From assembly GCA_002255955.1 (NCBI GenBank), contig NKIM01000008.1:62001-126000 (forward strand): DNA of 64,000 nt, in the 5' to 3' direction. Each line of letters opens with the position of its first letter. Within the stretch, counting starts at the first letter, position 1. Below the pieces are notes generated by a model. It did no database searches, was not told where the DNA came from, and saw nothing but the letters and a program-made list of their open reading frames with translations. The stretch comes from Burkholderiales bacterium PBB2 (GTDB lineage: Bacteria > Pseudomonadota > Gammaproteobacteria > Burkholderiales > Burkholderiaceae_C). The position numbers and the translations under genes were made by a program. Below, piece after piece: positions 9,663 through 19,215 of the stretch.

Positions 9663-10496
9663 TCAGCGTCGCAGCGATTTGCAGGGGTCTTCGCGTTCGG
9701 CCGGCGCGGTGAGCACGCGGCTGTCAAAACGCCCCGGGCCTTCCTGGCCTTGCTCCAGATAGCCGATCGCACGGATCTCGCGGGCAGGCACGCCGGCCGC
9801 TTCCAGGTAGCGCGGCACGCCGAGCTCACGGTCGACATGGCCGTTGCCGGCGACCAGGATCACGCGCTCGGCACCGCCCTCGCGCGCAGCCAGCATGGCG
9901 CGGGCCATGGCCGCATCGCGGGCGCGCTGGGCCAGGGCCATCGGGGCTTGCATGGCTGCAGGCAGGGCACCGCAATGGCCTTCGTCGATGGCGCGGATCA
10001 TGGCGCTCTGCTGGGACTCGCCCCAGGGTGTCTGCTCCAGCAGGCGGCGCAGATCGGCCGGCCAGGTCTCGGCCGACACGCCCTTCATCAGCGGGCGCAG
10101 CTCCTCGCGGCTGAGGTTGCCGCCGGCCACCGTGGCGCCGGCCTGCAGGCTGGCTTCAAACAGCGGCTTGTGCAGCGGCCAGCGCCAGTTCTTCTTGTCC
10201 AACTGGGCCAGCTCCACCAGGGCCTCGGCGTCGCTGCGTGCCTCGGGCGGCAGCGCCGCCAGGTTGGCCGTGCGCTGTGCCGGGATCTGCTCGAACACCA
10301 CCGTGCTGCGCCGTCCGTCCTTCATCAAGGCCAGCAGCTCGGCAGCGCGCAGGCGGTGCTGCTCGGCGTTGTCATGCACCTCGCCCAGCAGGATGAAGCG
10401 AGCCGAGGTGGCCGGGGCGTCTGCCGCCGCGGCAGGGGCGGCGTGCAGCGCACGCAGGGCGAGGAGCAGGCTCAGTGTCAGGGTCAGCGCTTTCAT
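9663..10496 (-). CDS. ChaN-family (haem-binding uptake, Tiki superfamily-like) exported protein
   Basis: The protein has 277 residues with a cleavable signal peptide (residues 1-25, ending in an alanine-rich stretch). The family signature FILLGEVHDN lies at residues 34-43 and GNGHVDRELGVPRYL near residue 220. ChaN-like proteins are periplasmic or outer-membrane-associated haem-binding proteins in iron acquisition; no lipobox Cys is present here, so it is probably soluble in the periplasm. No haem-uptake genes are adjacent. Confidence 0.8.
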   Translation of the reverse strand: MKALTLTLSLLLALRALHAAPAAAADAPATSARFILLGEVHDNAEQHRLRAAELLALMKDGRRSTVVFEQIPAQRTANLAALPPEARSDAEALVELAQLDKKNWRWPLHKPLFEASLQAGATVAGGNLSREELRPLMKGVSAETWPADLRRLLEQTPWGESQQSAMIRAIDEGHCGALPAAMQAPMALAQRARDAAMARAMLAAREGGAERVILVAGNGHVDRELGVPRYLEAAGVPAREIRAIGYLEQGQEGPGRFDSRVLTAPAEREDPCKSLRR

Positions 10497-10552
10497 CGGA
10501 ATCCTTGGCTTGAGAAGGTGGGCGGGCTGATCTTGCCATGGGCGAGCCGCGC

Positions 10553-11599
10553 TCAGCCCTGACGAAACGCCGTGGGCAGCTCGCCCGACCAGCGCTTGAA
10601 GGCGCGGCGGAAAGAGCGCGGGTCGGCATAGCCCAGGGCCTGGGCCACCTCGCTGATGCTGAGCTCGGAGTTGATCAGCAGGTCGCGGGCGCGCTCGTAG
10701 CGGGCCTCGTCGCGCAGATCGCGGTAGCTGGCGTTCTGGGCCACCAGGCGGCGCCGCAGGGTGCGTTCGCTGACGTTGACCTGGGCGGCCAGACCGCGCT
10801 GCGAGGGGCTGTCCTGCAGACCGTAGCGGATGCGGCTGACCACCGAGGCCAGCAGATCGTCGCGGCCGATGGGGGCGGGCAGCAGACGGTTGAGCTGCTT
10901 GCGCACCACCTCGCTGCTGAGCCGGTCATAGCCGGGCATGCGCATCTGCAGCCATTGGGCGTCCACTGTCATGCGGTGCTCGTCGGCATTGAAATGCACC
11001 GGGCAGCGGAAAAATCGCTCGTAGAGCCGCGGCTGCGCCGGGCAGGTGTAGGCAAATTCGATCCGCAGAGGCTTGAAGTTCGGGCCCACCATGGAACGCA
11101 TCACCGCCACCACACCGGCGAAGGACTCCTCGATCAGAAAGCTCTCGATCTCGCGGTCGAAGATGTGCGGCGTGGCGCTGAGGTAGAGGCGCTCGCCGTC
11201 GATGCTGAGCAAATGCGGCGTCATGGAGCCGATCGCCGTCTGGCGCTCCAGGCCGTAGCTGACGGCTTCGCCCAGGGTTTCGCAGCTGAGCATGGCCAGG
11301 CCCGCCAAGCCCCAGGAGACGGCGGTCTCGCGTGCGCCTACGGCCAGGCCGAGCGCGGGTTCGTTCAGCTCGCGCTGCACGCGCAGGATCAGGGTGCGAG
11401 TTTGCTGATGGGAGACCCGCACGTCTTCCTCGGCCAGGGTTTGCGGCGTCAGGCCCAAGCCGCGGCACAGGCGCTCGCTGGACAGACCGCGTTCCTCGGC
11501 CAGGGCCAGCAGCACGCGCGCCACCGAGGGCACCAGATTGGCCTGGCTGCGCGGATCGGCGTGGGCCTCGTTCTCGGTCAGCGTGCTTTTGAAACTCAT
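10553..11599 (-). CDS. AraC-family transcriptional regulator with arabinose-binding-type N-terminal domain
   Basis: The protein has 348 residues. The N-terminal 190 residues match the 'Arabinose_bd' class of AraC regulators (LLALAEERGLSSERLCRGLGL start). The C-terminal double helix-turn-helix is clear: SPSQRGLAAQVNVSERTLRR and ELSISEVAQALGYADPRSFR, ending FKRWSGELPTAFRQG. It is divergent from the RND efflux operon across about 350 bp, which contains a perfect palindrome at 11747, so regulation of the pump is likely but not proven. Confidence 0.9.
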   Translation of the reverse strand: MSFKSTLTENEAHADPRSQANLVPSVARVLLALAEERGLSSERLCRGLGLTPQTLAEEDVRVSHQQTRTLILRVQRELNEPALGLAVGARETAVSWGLAGLAMLSCETLGEAVSYGLERQTAIGSMTPHLLSIDGERLYLSATPHIFDREIESFLIEESFAGVVAVMRSMVGPNFKPLRIEFAYTCPAQPRLYERFFRCPVHFNADEHRMTVDAQWLQMRMPGYDRLSSEVVRKQLNRLLPAPIGRDDLLASVVSRIRYGLQDSPSQRGLAAQVNVSERTLRRRLVAQNASYRDLRDEARYERARDLLINSELSISEVAQALGYADPRSFRRAFKRWSGELPTAFRQG

Positions 11600-11950
11600 G
11601 AGGTGGGATCGGGAAATGGCTCGTGAAGCAGGCCTGTAGAAAGAAGGTAATTTTTACCATGTCTGGCCGATTTTGTGCCACAGGACTTGGCCCTGTGTCC
11701 CTCGGCTTCATCGAATTCTCCGGTGCGCGGCCTGCCGGTATCCGTTAATTTCATATGAAATTTCAAACAACTGTCGCAATGTGCTTGCAGTTCGCCCTGT
11801 GACGGCTTGGTCACTCAGTTTGTCCGAAACTGACCCCATTGTGGCCGAAAGAGTTCCTTCCAAAGCGAAGGGCTTTGACTAGAGTTCGCCCCGTTCACGA
11901 TCGAGCTTCTGGCTCATCGCCTCCGACTTTGAATTCGAAGCAGCTCCGCC
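11600..11950. promoter_or_regulatory. Divergent intergenic region AraC gene / RND efflux operon
   Basis: This 351 bp non-coding stretch is clearly richer in A/T than its surroundings and must hold promoters for both directions. It contains the 16 bp palindrome described separately at 11747. Short open frames in it have no coding character. Confidence 0.6.
11747..11762. promoter_or_regulatory. Perfect 16 bp palindrome, candidate operator
   Basis: AATTTCATATGAAATT reads identically on both strands. It is A/T-rich in a GC-rich genome and sits between the divergent AraC gene and efflux operon. It could be a binding site for the AraC protein or another dimeric regulator; AraC proteins usually use direct rather than inverted half-sites, so the binder is open. 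Confidence 0.5.
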
Positions 11951-13066
11951 ATGTCACGTCCTTGTTTGCCTGTTCTGCGCACGCCCCGCCGTTCTTTCCC
12001 CCCGACCTGGTGCCTGTTGGCCCTGGTGTCGCTCGGTCTTGCTGCGTGCAGCCCCTCAGCCAAGGATGCGGGTGCGGCGGCCAGCCCGCTGCCGCGCACC
12101 GTGCTGGTGGCGAGCGCCCAAAGCTCGGCCAGCCAGGACCCCGAGTTCATCGGTGAGGTGCGTGCGCGCCAGCGTGCCGAACTGGCTTTTGCCCAGCCGG
12201 GTCTGGTGCGCCAGGTGCTGGTGGAGCCCGGCGATGTGGTCAAGCGCGGCCAGCTGCTGGCCACCCTGGACCTGGCGCCCGCGCAAGCCCAGCTGGGCGC
12301 GGCCCAGGCGGAGATCCAGCGCCTGCAGGCGGCGGCGGACGAAGCCCGCCGCAAGCAGCAGCGCCTGCAGGCGGCGCACGAGCGCCAAGCCGCCAGCGAA
12401 GCCGAATGGACCGGCGCGCAGGCCGAGCTGCGCATGGCCGAGGCGGCCCTGGCCAGCGCGCAAGCGCAGCGCGAGAGCATGGCCTGGAACCGAGCCCAGG
12501 CTGAGCTGCGCGCGCCTTTTGACGGCGTGGTGGCCGCGCGCCAGCTGGAAGTGGGCCAGGCCGTGGGCTCGGGCCTGCCGGTGATCACGGTGGACGGTGC
12601 CGGGCGCGAGCTCTGGGCCTTGCTGCCTGCGGGCCTGAAAGGTTTGAGCCTGGGCCAGCCGGCCCGCCTGCTGACGCCCGAGGGCGAGCTGGACAGCCGC
12701 CTGCTGCGCCTGTCGGCGCGCCAGGAGGCCGGCGGCGCGCGGCGCGCGGTGTTTGCCTTGCCGGAGAACGCGCGTGTCGGCGACACCCTGAGCCTGCGTC
12801 TGCTGGCTGGCGCGGCCAGCGACAGCAGCCATGTCTGGGTGCCGCTGCGCGCCATTGAGGGGCCGGGCGCCAAGACGGCCGCCCAGGTGCTTCGGCTCAA
12901 GGCCGACGGCCAATCCCTTGAGCGTGTCGAGGTGCGCCTGGGTGCCACCGCAGGCGATCAGGTCGAGGTGCTGGCGGGTCTGAAGGCCGGCGAGCGGGTG
13001 GTGCTGGCCGGTGGCCACAGCCTGGCGCCGGATGCCCGGGTCAAGCCGGTCAGCAGCCTGCGCTGA
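11951..13066 (+). CDS. RND efflux periplasmic adaptor (membrane fusion protein), lipoprotein
   Basis: The protein has 371 residues. The lipobox LGLAACS near residue 35 predicts a lipid-anchored periplasmic protein. The order is signal, N-terminal barrel, lipoyl half-motif (EPGDVVKRGQLLATLDLAPA), an alpha-helical hairpin rich in Ala/Gln/Glu (residues 100-175), the second lipoyl half (LRAPFDGVVAARQLEVGQAV) and barrel domains. It is the adaptor between the pump and outer-membrane factor encoded directly downstream, and first gene of the operon. Confidence 0.93.
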   Translation: MSRPCLPVLRTPRRSFPPTWCLLALVSLGLAACSPSAKDAGAAASPLPRTVLVASAQSSASQDPEFIGEVRARQRAELAFAQPGLVRQVLVEPGDVVKRGQLLATLDLAPAQAQLGAAQAEIQRLQAAADEARRKQQRLQAAHERQAASEAEWTGAQAELRMAEAALASAQAQRESMAWNRAQAELRAPFDGVVAARQLEVGQAVGSGLPVITVDGAGRELWALLPAGLKGLSLGQPARLLTPEGELDSRLLRLSARQEAGGARRAVFALPENARVGDTLSLRLLAGAASDSSHVWVPLRAIEGPGAKTAAQVLRLKADGQSLERVEVRLGATAGDQVEVLAGLKAGERVVLAGGHSLAPDARVKPVSSLR

Positions 13067-13082
13067 AGTGGGGAACACGGTC

Positions 13083-16000
13083 ATGAGCAGCCTTTCCGAT
13101 TACGCACTCAAGCGCCCCCGCTTTGCTTTCCTCGCCGCCTTGCTGCTGGTCCTCACGGGCCTGTGGCTGGCGCTGGATTTCCCGTCCACCGAAGAACCGC
13201 AAGTCACCATCCGCACGGCCACCGTGCTGAGCCTGGTGCCCGGTGCCAGCACCGAGCGCATGGAAGCCTTGGTGGCTCGCCCCACCGAGGAAGCCATTCG
13301 CAGCATCGCCGAGGTCAAGCGCATCAAGACCACGGTGCGACCCGGTTTTGTGTTCAGTTATGTGGAGCTCAAGCCCGAGGTCAGCCCTCAGGCCCTCCCG
13401 GCTGTTTGGCAGCGCCTGCGCAACCGCATGGCCGAGCTGCAGCCGCGCCTGCCGCAAGGCGCCACCGGCCCGCTGGTGGACGATGAGTTCGGCCGTGTCG
13501 CCGTGCTGACCCTGGGCCTGACCGGCCCCGGTTACAGCGCCGGCGAGCTGCGCGAACAGGCCCGCCAGCTGCGCGACCGGCTCTACCGCCTCGACGGTGT
13601 GGATCGCGTCAGCCTGCATGGCCTGCGCGAGGAGCAGGTGCAGGTGGTGGCCAACATCGCCGCCCTGCAGGCCAAAGGCCTGTCGATCGCGGCCCTGTCC
13701 AAGGCTCTGGCCGAGCGCAATGTGCTGGCCCCGGCCGGCCGCGCTCAGGTGGGCAGCGCCGAGCTGAGCTTGAGCGTCAGCGGCGATGCGCAGGAGATCG
13801 CCGATCTGGGCCGCACGCCTGTGGCCCTGCCCGGCGGCGGCTGGCTGCCGCTGAGCCAGCTGGCGCGCATCGAGCGCGTGCCGCAAGATCCGGCGTCCAC
13901 CGGCGCTTTTGTCGATGGCCAAGCGGCCGCGGTGATTGCCGTGGCCATGGACAGCGGCCTCAATGTGATCAGCTTTGCCGAACGCCTGCGCGGCGAGGTG
14001 GCGCAGATCCAGGCCCAGCTGCCGGCCGGCATGCAGCTGGTGCCCATCACCGACCAGGCGCAGATCGTCACCAAGCAGCTCAAGCAGGTCAGCCAGGTGT
14101 TCCTGGAGACCACCATCATCGTCATGGGGGTGGTGGTGCTCTTCCTGGGCCTGCGCACGGGCCTGATCGTCGGCGCCATCGTGCCCACCACGGTGCTGGG
14201 CAGCCTGGTGGTGATGAAGCTGCTGGGCATCGAGCTGCACACCATCTCGATCGGCGCCATCATCATCGCCCTGGGCCTGTTCGTGGACAACGCCATCGTC
14301 GTGGCCGAGGACATGGAGCGCCGCCTCGCCCTGGGCGAAGACCGCAGCTCGGCCGCCGCTGCGGCCGGCCGCACCATGTTCATCCCCTTGCTGGTGTCCT
14401 CGCTGGCCATCATCCTGACCTTCATGCCCCTGGTGCTGAGCCAGACCGAGACGGGCGAATACCTGCGCAGCCTGGGCCTGGTGATGGCGATTGCCCTGCT
14501 GCTGTCCCTGCTGCTGGCGGTGACCGTGACGCCGCTGCTGTGCCAGCGCTTCGCCCACCACCATGCCGAGCTGAGCCGCATGGCGCGTGCCGTCGAGGCG
14601 CTGACCGGCTGGTACCGCGGCAAGGTGCGCTGGGTGCTGGGCCACAAGACGCTCTACATCGGCACCATGGTGGCGCTGCTGGCCGCTGCTGGCTGGCTTT
14701 TCGCCCATGTGCCGTCCGAGCTGATGCCGGCCTCCGAGCGCCGCCAGCTGCAGATGGCCATCGAGCTGGCGCCCGACACCAGTGGCAACACCACCCTGGC
14801 CACGGCCCAGCGCATCAGCCAGGCCTTGAGTGACGACAAGCGCTTTCCCGAGCTGCAAAGCCAGGCCGTCTACGTGGGCGACGGGGGCCCGCGTTTCATC
14901 CTGGCGCTCAACCCGCCCACGCCGGCCAGCCACCGCGCCTATGCCGTGCTGACCCTGGCGCCCGGCTACAGCCATGAGCAGGCGCTGCAACGCCTGCGCA
15001 GCGAGCTGCCTGCGCTCTTCCCCGAGGTGCGTTTTGAACCCAAGCGCTTCTCCATGGGCTCGACCGAATCGGGCACGGCCGAGTTCCGGATCAGCAGCAG
15101 CGACGGTCACTCGCACCGCGCTGCCGCCGAGCAGCTGAGCCAAGCCCTCAATGCCCTGCCCGAGATGGTGGAAGTGCGCAGCGATGCCGAACGCCAGATC
15201 CTGCATGTGGCCGTGGAGCTGGATCAGGTCAAGGCGGCCGCCGCCGGCATCAGCAGTGCCGAGGTGGCGCGCAGCCTGGAGCGCCTGCTCTCGGGCGAGG
15301 CGGTCACGCAGTTCCGCGAAGGTGACACCTTGCTGCCGGTGCTGGTGCGCGGCCCGCTGGAGCTGCGAGAGCGGTTGCAGCAGCTGCAGGCAGCGCCGCT
15401 GGAACGGGCCGATGGGCAAGGCCGCGTGCTGCTGGGCCAGATCGCTCGGGTCGAGCTGGCTGGCCAGCCCTCGGTGCTGCAGCGCGTGGACCAGAAGCGC
15501 GTGGTCACCCTGAGCGCCCGCCATGCCCGCTGGACGGCGCAAAGCCTGGCCGATGCGGTGCAGCCCGAGCTGGATCGTCTGCAAAAAGACGGCCGCGTGC
15601 AGATCGAGCTGGGCGGCGAGATCGAAGAGGGCGCCAGCGCCAACCAGGCCATCACCGCCTTGCTGCCGGCCTGCGTCGTCGCCATGTTCCTGCTCTTCGT
15701 CTGGCAGTTCGAGAGCCTGCGCAAGAGCCTGATCGTGATGACCAGCATCCCCTTCGTCAGCATCGGCGCGGCGATTGCGCTCAAGCTGACGGGCACGACG
15801 CTGACCTTTGTGGGCACCTTAGGCCTGCTGGCCCTGGCCGGCATCATCGTCAACAACGCGGTGCTGCTGCTCGATGCCATCGACGAGGCCATCGCCCATG
15901 GCCTGGAGCCCGCCGCCGCCATCGAGGACGCGGCCTCCAAGCGCCTGCGCCCCATCGTCATGACCAAGGCGGTTTGCATTCTGGGCCTGATGCCGCTCTA

Positions 16001-16148
16001 CCTGTTCGGCGGCGCCGTCTGGACCAGCCTGGCCGTGGTGATGATGGGCGGCCTGGCCTTGGGCACTCTGATCACCCTGGGCCTGATTCCGGCCCTGTAT
16101 GCCGCCTTCTACCGCGTGCCGGCGCCCCAGGCGACGGCCAGCCATTGA
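13083..16148 (+). CDS. RND-family efflux pump, inner-membrane permease (AcrB-like)
   Basis: The protein has 1,021 residues, the usual size of hydrophobe/amphiphile RND pumps, from the ATG at 13083. It has an N-terminal membrane helix, a large periplasmic loop, helices 2-6 around residues 335-540, a second loop and helices 8-12 (residues 850-1,010). In the fourth helix the sequence is GLFVDNAIVVAED, where AcrB has two adjacent Asp residues (407/408); in the tenth, AGIIVNNAVLLL replaces the region with the AcrB Lys940. The proton relay is therefore not the canonical one, as in some other RND subfamilies. The substrate is unknown. Confidence 0.93.
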   Translation: MSSLSDYALKRPRFAFLAALLLVLTGLWLALDFPSTEEPQVTIRTATVLSLVPGASTERMEALVARPTEEAIRSIAEVKRIKTTVRPGFVFSYVELKPEVSPQALPAVWQRLRNRMAELQPRLPQGATGPLVDDEFGRVAVLTLGLTGPGYSAGELREQARQLRDRLYRLDGVDRVSLHGLREEQVQVVANIAALQAKGLSIAALSKALAERNVLAPAGRAQVGSAELSLSVSGDAQEIADLGRTPVALPGGGWLPLSQLARIERVPQDPASTGAFVDGQAAAVIAVAMDSGLNVISFAERLRGEVAQIQAQLPAGMQLVPITDQAQIVTKQLKQVSQVFLETTIIVMGVVVLFLGLRTGLIVGAIVPTTVLGSLVVMKLLGIELHTISIGAIIIALGLFVDNAIVVAEDMERRLALGEDRSSAAAAAGRTMFIPLLVSSLAIILTFMPLVLSQTETGEYLRSLGLVMAIALLLSLLLAVTVTPLLCQRFAHHHAELSRMARAVEALTGWYRGKVRWVLGHKTLYIGTMVALLAAAGWLFAHVPSELMPASERRQLQMAIELAPDTSGNTTLATAQRISQALSDDKRFPELQSQAVYVGDGGPRFILALNPPTPASHRAYAVLTLAPGYSHEQALQRLRSELPALFPEVRFEPKRFSMGSTESGTAEFRISSSDGHSHRAAAEQLSQALNALPEMVEVRSDAERQILHVAVELDQVKAAAAGISSAEVARSLERLLSGEAVTQFREGDTLLPVLVRGPLELRERLQQLQAAPLERADGQGRVLLGQIARVELAGQPSVLQRVDQKRVVTLSARHARWTAQSLADAVQPELDRLQKDGRVQIELGGEIEEGASANQAITALLPACVVAMFLLFVWQFESLRKSLIVMTSIPFVSIGAAIALKLTGTTLTFVGTLGLLALAGIIVNNAVLLLDAIDEAIAHGLEPAAAIEDAASKRLRPIVMTKAVCILGLMPLYLFGGAVWTSLAVVMMGGLALGTLITLGLIPALYAAFYRVPAPQATASH

Positions 16149-16159
16149 ACTTGCCTGCC

Positions 16160-17590
16160 ATGTTGTCGATGAAAACGCCTCTTCTCCCCTTGCTGCTGGC
16201 GCTGAGCCTGGTCGGCTGCGCCAGCGTGGCGCCGCCCAGCCAGCTGCCGGCCCTGCAAGCCCGCCATGACAGCCGCCTGCCGGCCGCCGCCGGGCAGCAG
16301 CCCGGCCCCATGGCCAGCACCGCCTGGTGGCAGGCGCTGCAAGACCCGCAGCTGAATGCCCTGGTCGAGCAGGCGCAAGCCCGCAATCTGGACCTCAAGG
16401 CCGCGCTGGCCACCGTGCAGCAAGCCCGCGCCCTGGCCGGCCTGGCCCGCCGCGAGGGTGGCCCGCAGGCCAGCCTGGGCGCCACCGCCCAGGTTTCGCG
16501 CGCCTCCATGCCCGAGGTCGACCCCTACCGCAGCGGCCAACCCCGCCCGCCCGAGCAGCGCCTGATCGGCCTCAGCCAGAGCCTGAGCTGGGAGCTCGAT
16601 CTGTTCGGCCGCGTGGCCACCGCCCAGGCCGTGGCCGAGCGCGAGCTGGACATGGCCCGCGCCGATCTCCATGCCGCTCACGCCCTGGTGCAGGCCGAGC
16701 TGGTCAACCGTTATGTGCAGCTGCGCGCCAGCCAGCAACTGGAAGCCCTGAGCGCCCAGCAGCTGGAGCTGGCCGAGACGCGCCGCCAGCAGCTGCAGGC
16801 GCGTGTGACCGCCGGCCTGGCCGATGCGCGCGAGCTGCGCGCGGTCGAGGCCGAGCAGGCCCAGCGCAGCGCCGAGCGCGCCGGCCTGCAAGCCCAGCTG
16901 CAGCAAACCCTGGCCGCCATCGCCCTGCTGTGCGGCCATGCGCCGGCGGCCCTGGATCGTGAGTTGGCCGCCTTGCGCCAGCCGCAGGCCTTGCCGGCCT
17001 TGCCCTTGCAGCAGAGCGTGCAGCTCAGCGAGGGCTGGTTGCAGCAGCTGCCCCAGGTGGCGCGGGCCGATGCCGCCCTGCGCGCCAGCCTGGGCCAGCA
17101 GGTGCTGGCCGAGCGCGCCCACCTGCCGCGCCTGAGCCTGGCGGCCACGGTGGGCTTGAACGAGAGCGCCTCGCGTCTGGGCCAGGCGGGCGCCCTGCGC
17201 TATGCCGCCGGCCCGGCTCTGCAATGGGACTGGTTCGATGCCGGCCGCCGCCAGGCACGCGAGGCTGCAGCCCGGGCCGGCAGCGAGCGGGTCTGGGCCC
17301 AGTTCGAGCAGACGGTGCTGCAGGCCCTGGCCGAGGGCGAATCCTCGCTGCGCGGTTGGAACGCTCAGGCCCGCGGCTGGGAAGAAGCCCAGGCGGCCGA
17401 GCGCGCAGCCGCCGAGGCAGCGCGTTATGCCCGAGAGCGCCAGCGTGCCGGGCTGGAGCCGGCCATTCAGGCGCTGACTGCCGAGGCCCAGCGCCTGGAC
17501 GCGCGCCAACGCAGCCTGTCGCAACAGGCCCAGGCCTTGCAGGCCTTCGTGCAGGTGCAGCTGGCCCTGGGCGCCTGGCAGCCGGCTTGA
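16160..17590 (+). CDS. Outer-membrane efflux factor, NodT/OprM-type lipoprotein
   Basis: The protein has 476 residues. The signal peptide ends in a lipobox (LSLVGCAS). The two repeated TolC-like domains (coiled, Ala/Gln/Leu-rich helices around residues 75-290 and 310-470) with the characteristic LIGLSQSLSWELDLFGRV motif identify the NodT family. It starts 11 bp after the pump and completes a tripartite efflux system. The ATG at 16169 is a possible alternative start. Confidence 0.92.
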   Translation: MLSMKTPLLPLLLALSLVGCASVAPPSQLPALQARHDSRLPAAAGQQPGPMASTAWWQALQDPQLNALVEQAQARNLDLKAALATVQQARALAGLARREGGPQASLGATAQVSRASMPEVDPYRSGQPRPPEQRLIGLSQSLSWELDLFGRVATAQAVAERELDMARADLHAAHALVQAELVNRYVQLRASQQLEALSAQQLELAETRRQQLQARVTAGLADARELRAVEAEQAQRSAERAGLQAQLQQTLAAIALLCGHAPAALDRELAALRQPQALPALPLQQSVQLSEGWLQQLPQVARADAALRASLGQQVLAERAHLPRLSLAATVGLNESASRLGQAGALRYAAGPALQWDWFDAGRRQAREAAARAGSERVWAQFEQTVLQALAEGESSLRGWNAQARGWEEAQAAERAAAEAARYARERQRAGLEPAIQALTAEAQRLDARQRSLSQQAQALQAFVQVQLALGAWQPA

Positions 17591-17593
17591 GGC

Positions 17594-19021
17594 ATGGCAG
17601 GGTTCCTCCAAGAAGCAGGCTGGCGATGGCGCGCTGCACGGGCGGCGGCGATGTTCGCCGGTGCCTTGCTGCTCAGTGCCTGCTCCAGCTACCGGCCCTG
17701 GATCAACCAGGTGCGCTTGCCCAGCGCCCCAGAGGCGCCCACTGCCGCCGCGCTGGACGCGCCGGCATCCGCCCCGGCGCGGCCGGTGGTGGTGGCCGTG
17801 GCGCTCTCGGGCGGCGGCGCTCGAGCGGCGGCTTTTGGTTTGGGCGTGCTGCAGGCCTTGAAAGCGACCGAGTTCGAGTTGCCGGGGCGCCGCACCAACC
17901 TGCTCGACGAGGTGAGCTTGATCAGCGGGGTGTCCGGCGGCAGCATCCTGGCCGCCCATTACGCCGCCTTGGGGGACGAAAGCCTGGCCCGCTTCGAGCA
18001 TGATTTTCTGCTCGCGCCCTTCGAGGGCCGGTTGCTGCAGGAGCTGCTCTGGCCACAGCGGCTCTACCAGCTGAGCTCGCCCTGGTACGGGCGCAGTCAG
18101 ATCCTGGCTGAGCGTCTGGACGCGCTGTACCGCGGCATGAGTTTTGCCGATGTCCGCCGCCGCCCTGGTGCGCCCGAGTTGATGATCACCGCCACCGATC
18201 TCACCACCGGCGCGCCCTTTGATTTCACCGCCGAGCAGTTCGAATTGATCTGTTCCGATCTTGACAGCACCCCTTTGTCCTTCGCGGTGGCCGCCTCTTC
18301 GGCTGTGCCCTTGCTGCTGTCACCGATGACGGTGCGCAACCATGCCAGCCATTGCCCCGATGGCACCGCGCGCACTGCCTTGGCCAGTGAGGGGGCGGCG
18401 GGCAGCTACCGCGCCGAGCTGCTCAAGCGCTCGGTCGAGGGCTACCGCAACGCTGCCGAGCGGCCCTTCATCCATCTGGTGGACGGCGGCGTGACCGACA
18501 ACCTGGGCGTGCGCCTTTTGCTCGACCGCCTGGTGGCACGTGGCTCCATGCACGCCAACTTTGCCGACGCGCCGCCGGGATCGATCCGCCAGCTGGTGCT
18601 GGTGACGGTGAACTCCGAGCGGGGCCTGGCCGAGCGTATCGACAGCAGCGACCGCGTGCCCAGCACTGGCCAGGTGCTGGAGTCGCTGATCTTTGGGGCC
18701 GGTGCCCGAGAGTCGCAGATCACCCTGGGCATCCTCGGCGACGACCTGCGCCGCTGGCGCGAAGAGCTGCAGCGCAGCCGTGGCCAGCCGGGCAGCCCTT
18801 TCGCAGCCGACACAGAGCTGCAGGTGGTCAGCATCAGCCTGCATGACGAGCGCGACGACCGCATCCGCGACCGCCTGCTGCGCGTGCCCACCGCCTTCAC
18901 CATCGAAGCCGCGGATGTGCGCGAGCTGCAAGCCGCCGGCCGCCGTGCCCTGCGCAGCGCCGAAGCGTTTGTGGAGTTGGAGCGTGCTTTGCTGCGGCTC
19001 CGGGAGCCCGCGCCGAACTGA
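17594..19021 (+). CDS. Patatin-like phospholipase, predicted lipoprotein
   Basis: The protein has 475 residues. After a basic stretch comes a hydrophobic segment with lipobox LLLSACSS near residue 35. The patatin domain shows the oxyanion loop SGGGARAAAFGLGVL (about residue 75), nucleophile elbow GVSGGS and the catalytic dyad Asp in VDGGVTDN (about residue 298). It begins 3 bp after the stop of the outer-membrane factor, so it is very likely co-transcribed with the RND efflux genes, an uncommon fourth member. It may remodel lipids of the envelope; the substrate is unknown. Confidence 0.88.
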   Translation: MAGFLQEAGWRWRAARAAAMFAGALLLSACSSYRPWINQVRLPSAPEAPTAAALDAPASAPARPVVVAVALSGGGARAAAFGLGVLQALKATEFELPGRRTNLLDEVSLISGVSGGSILAAHYAALGDESLARFEHDFLLAPFEGRLLQELLWPQRLYQLSSPWYGRSQILAERLDALYRGMSFADVRRRPGAPELMITATDLTTGAPFDFTAEQFELICSDLDSTPLSFAVAASSAVPLLLSPMTVRNHASHCPDGTARTALASEGAAGSYRAELLKRSVEGYRNAAERPFIHLVDGGVTDNLGVRLLLDRLVARGSMHANFADAPPGSIRQLVLVTVNSERGLAERIDSSDRVPSTGQVLESLIFGAGARESQITLGILGDDLRRWREELQRSRGQPGSPFAADTELQVVSISLHDERDDRIRDRLLRVPTAFTIEAADVRELQAAGRRALRSAEAFVELERALLRLREPAPN

Positions 19022-19215
19022 GGGGCGTATTGAAGACCTGCCACGCCTTGCCGCTGCCGCCTTGATATGCCGCTCAATCTTGGCGTTGGGTTGCCGGTGA
19101 AGCCCAGGTTTCATGCTCAAATGCCCGTGAGAATCTGGCGCCATGCTGGCGTCATCTCAGGGATGGGTTTCGCCGCGGAAACGCCTGGCGAAGCGAGGTT
19201 GCAGGACGAGAGAAG

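Noticed and set aside
13050-15584. An 844-codon open frame on the minus strand opposite the RND pump
   Set aside because: It is the antisense of a clearly coding RND gene, rich in Gln/His/Gly/Arg, a typical high-GC shadow.
16109-18001. A 630-codon open frame antisense to the outer-membrane factor
   Set aside because: Shadow of the NodT and patatin genes; no domain.
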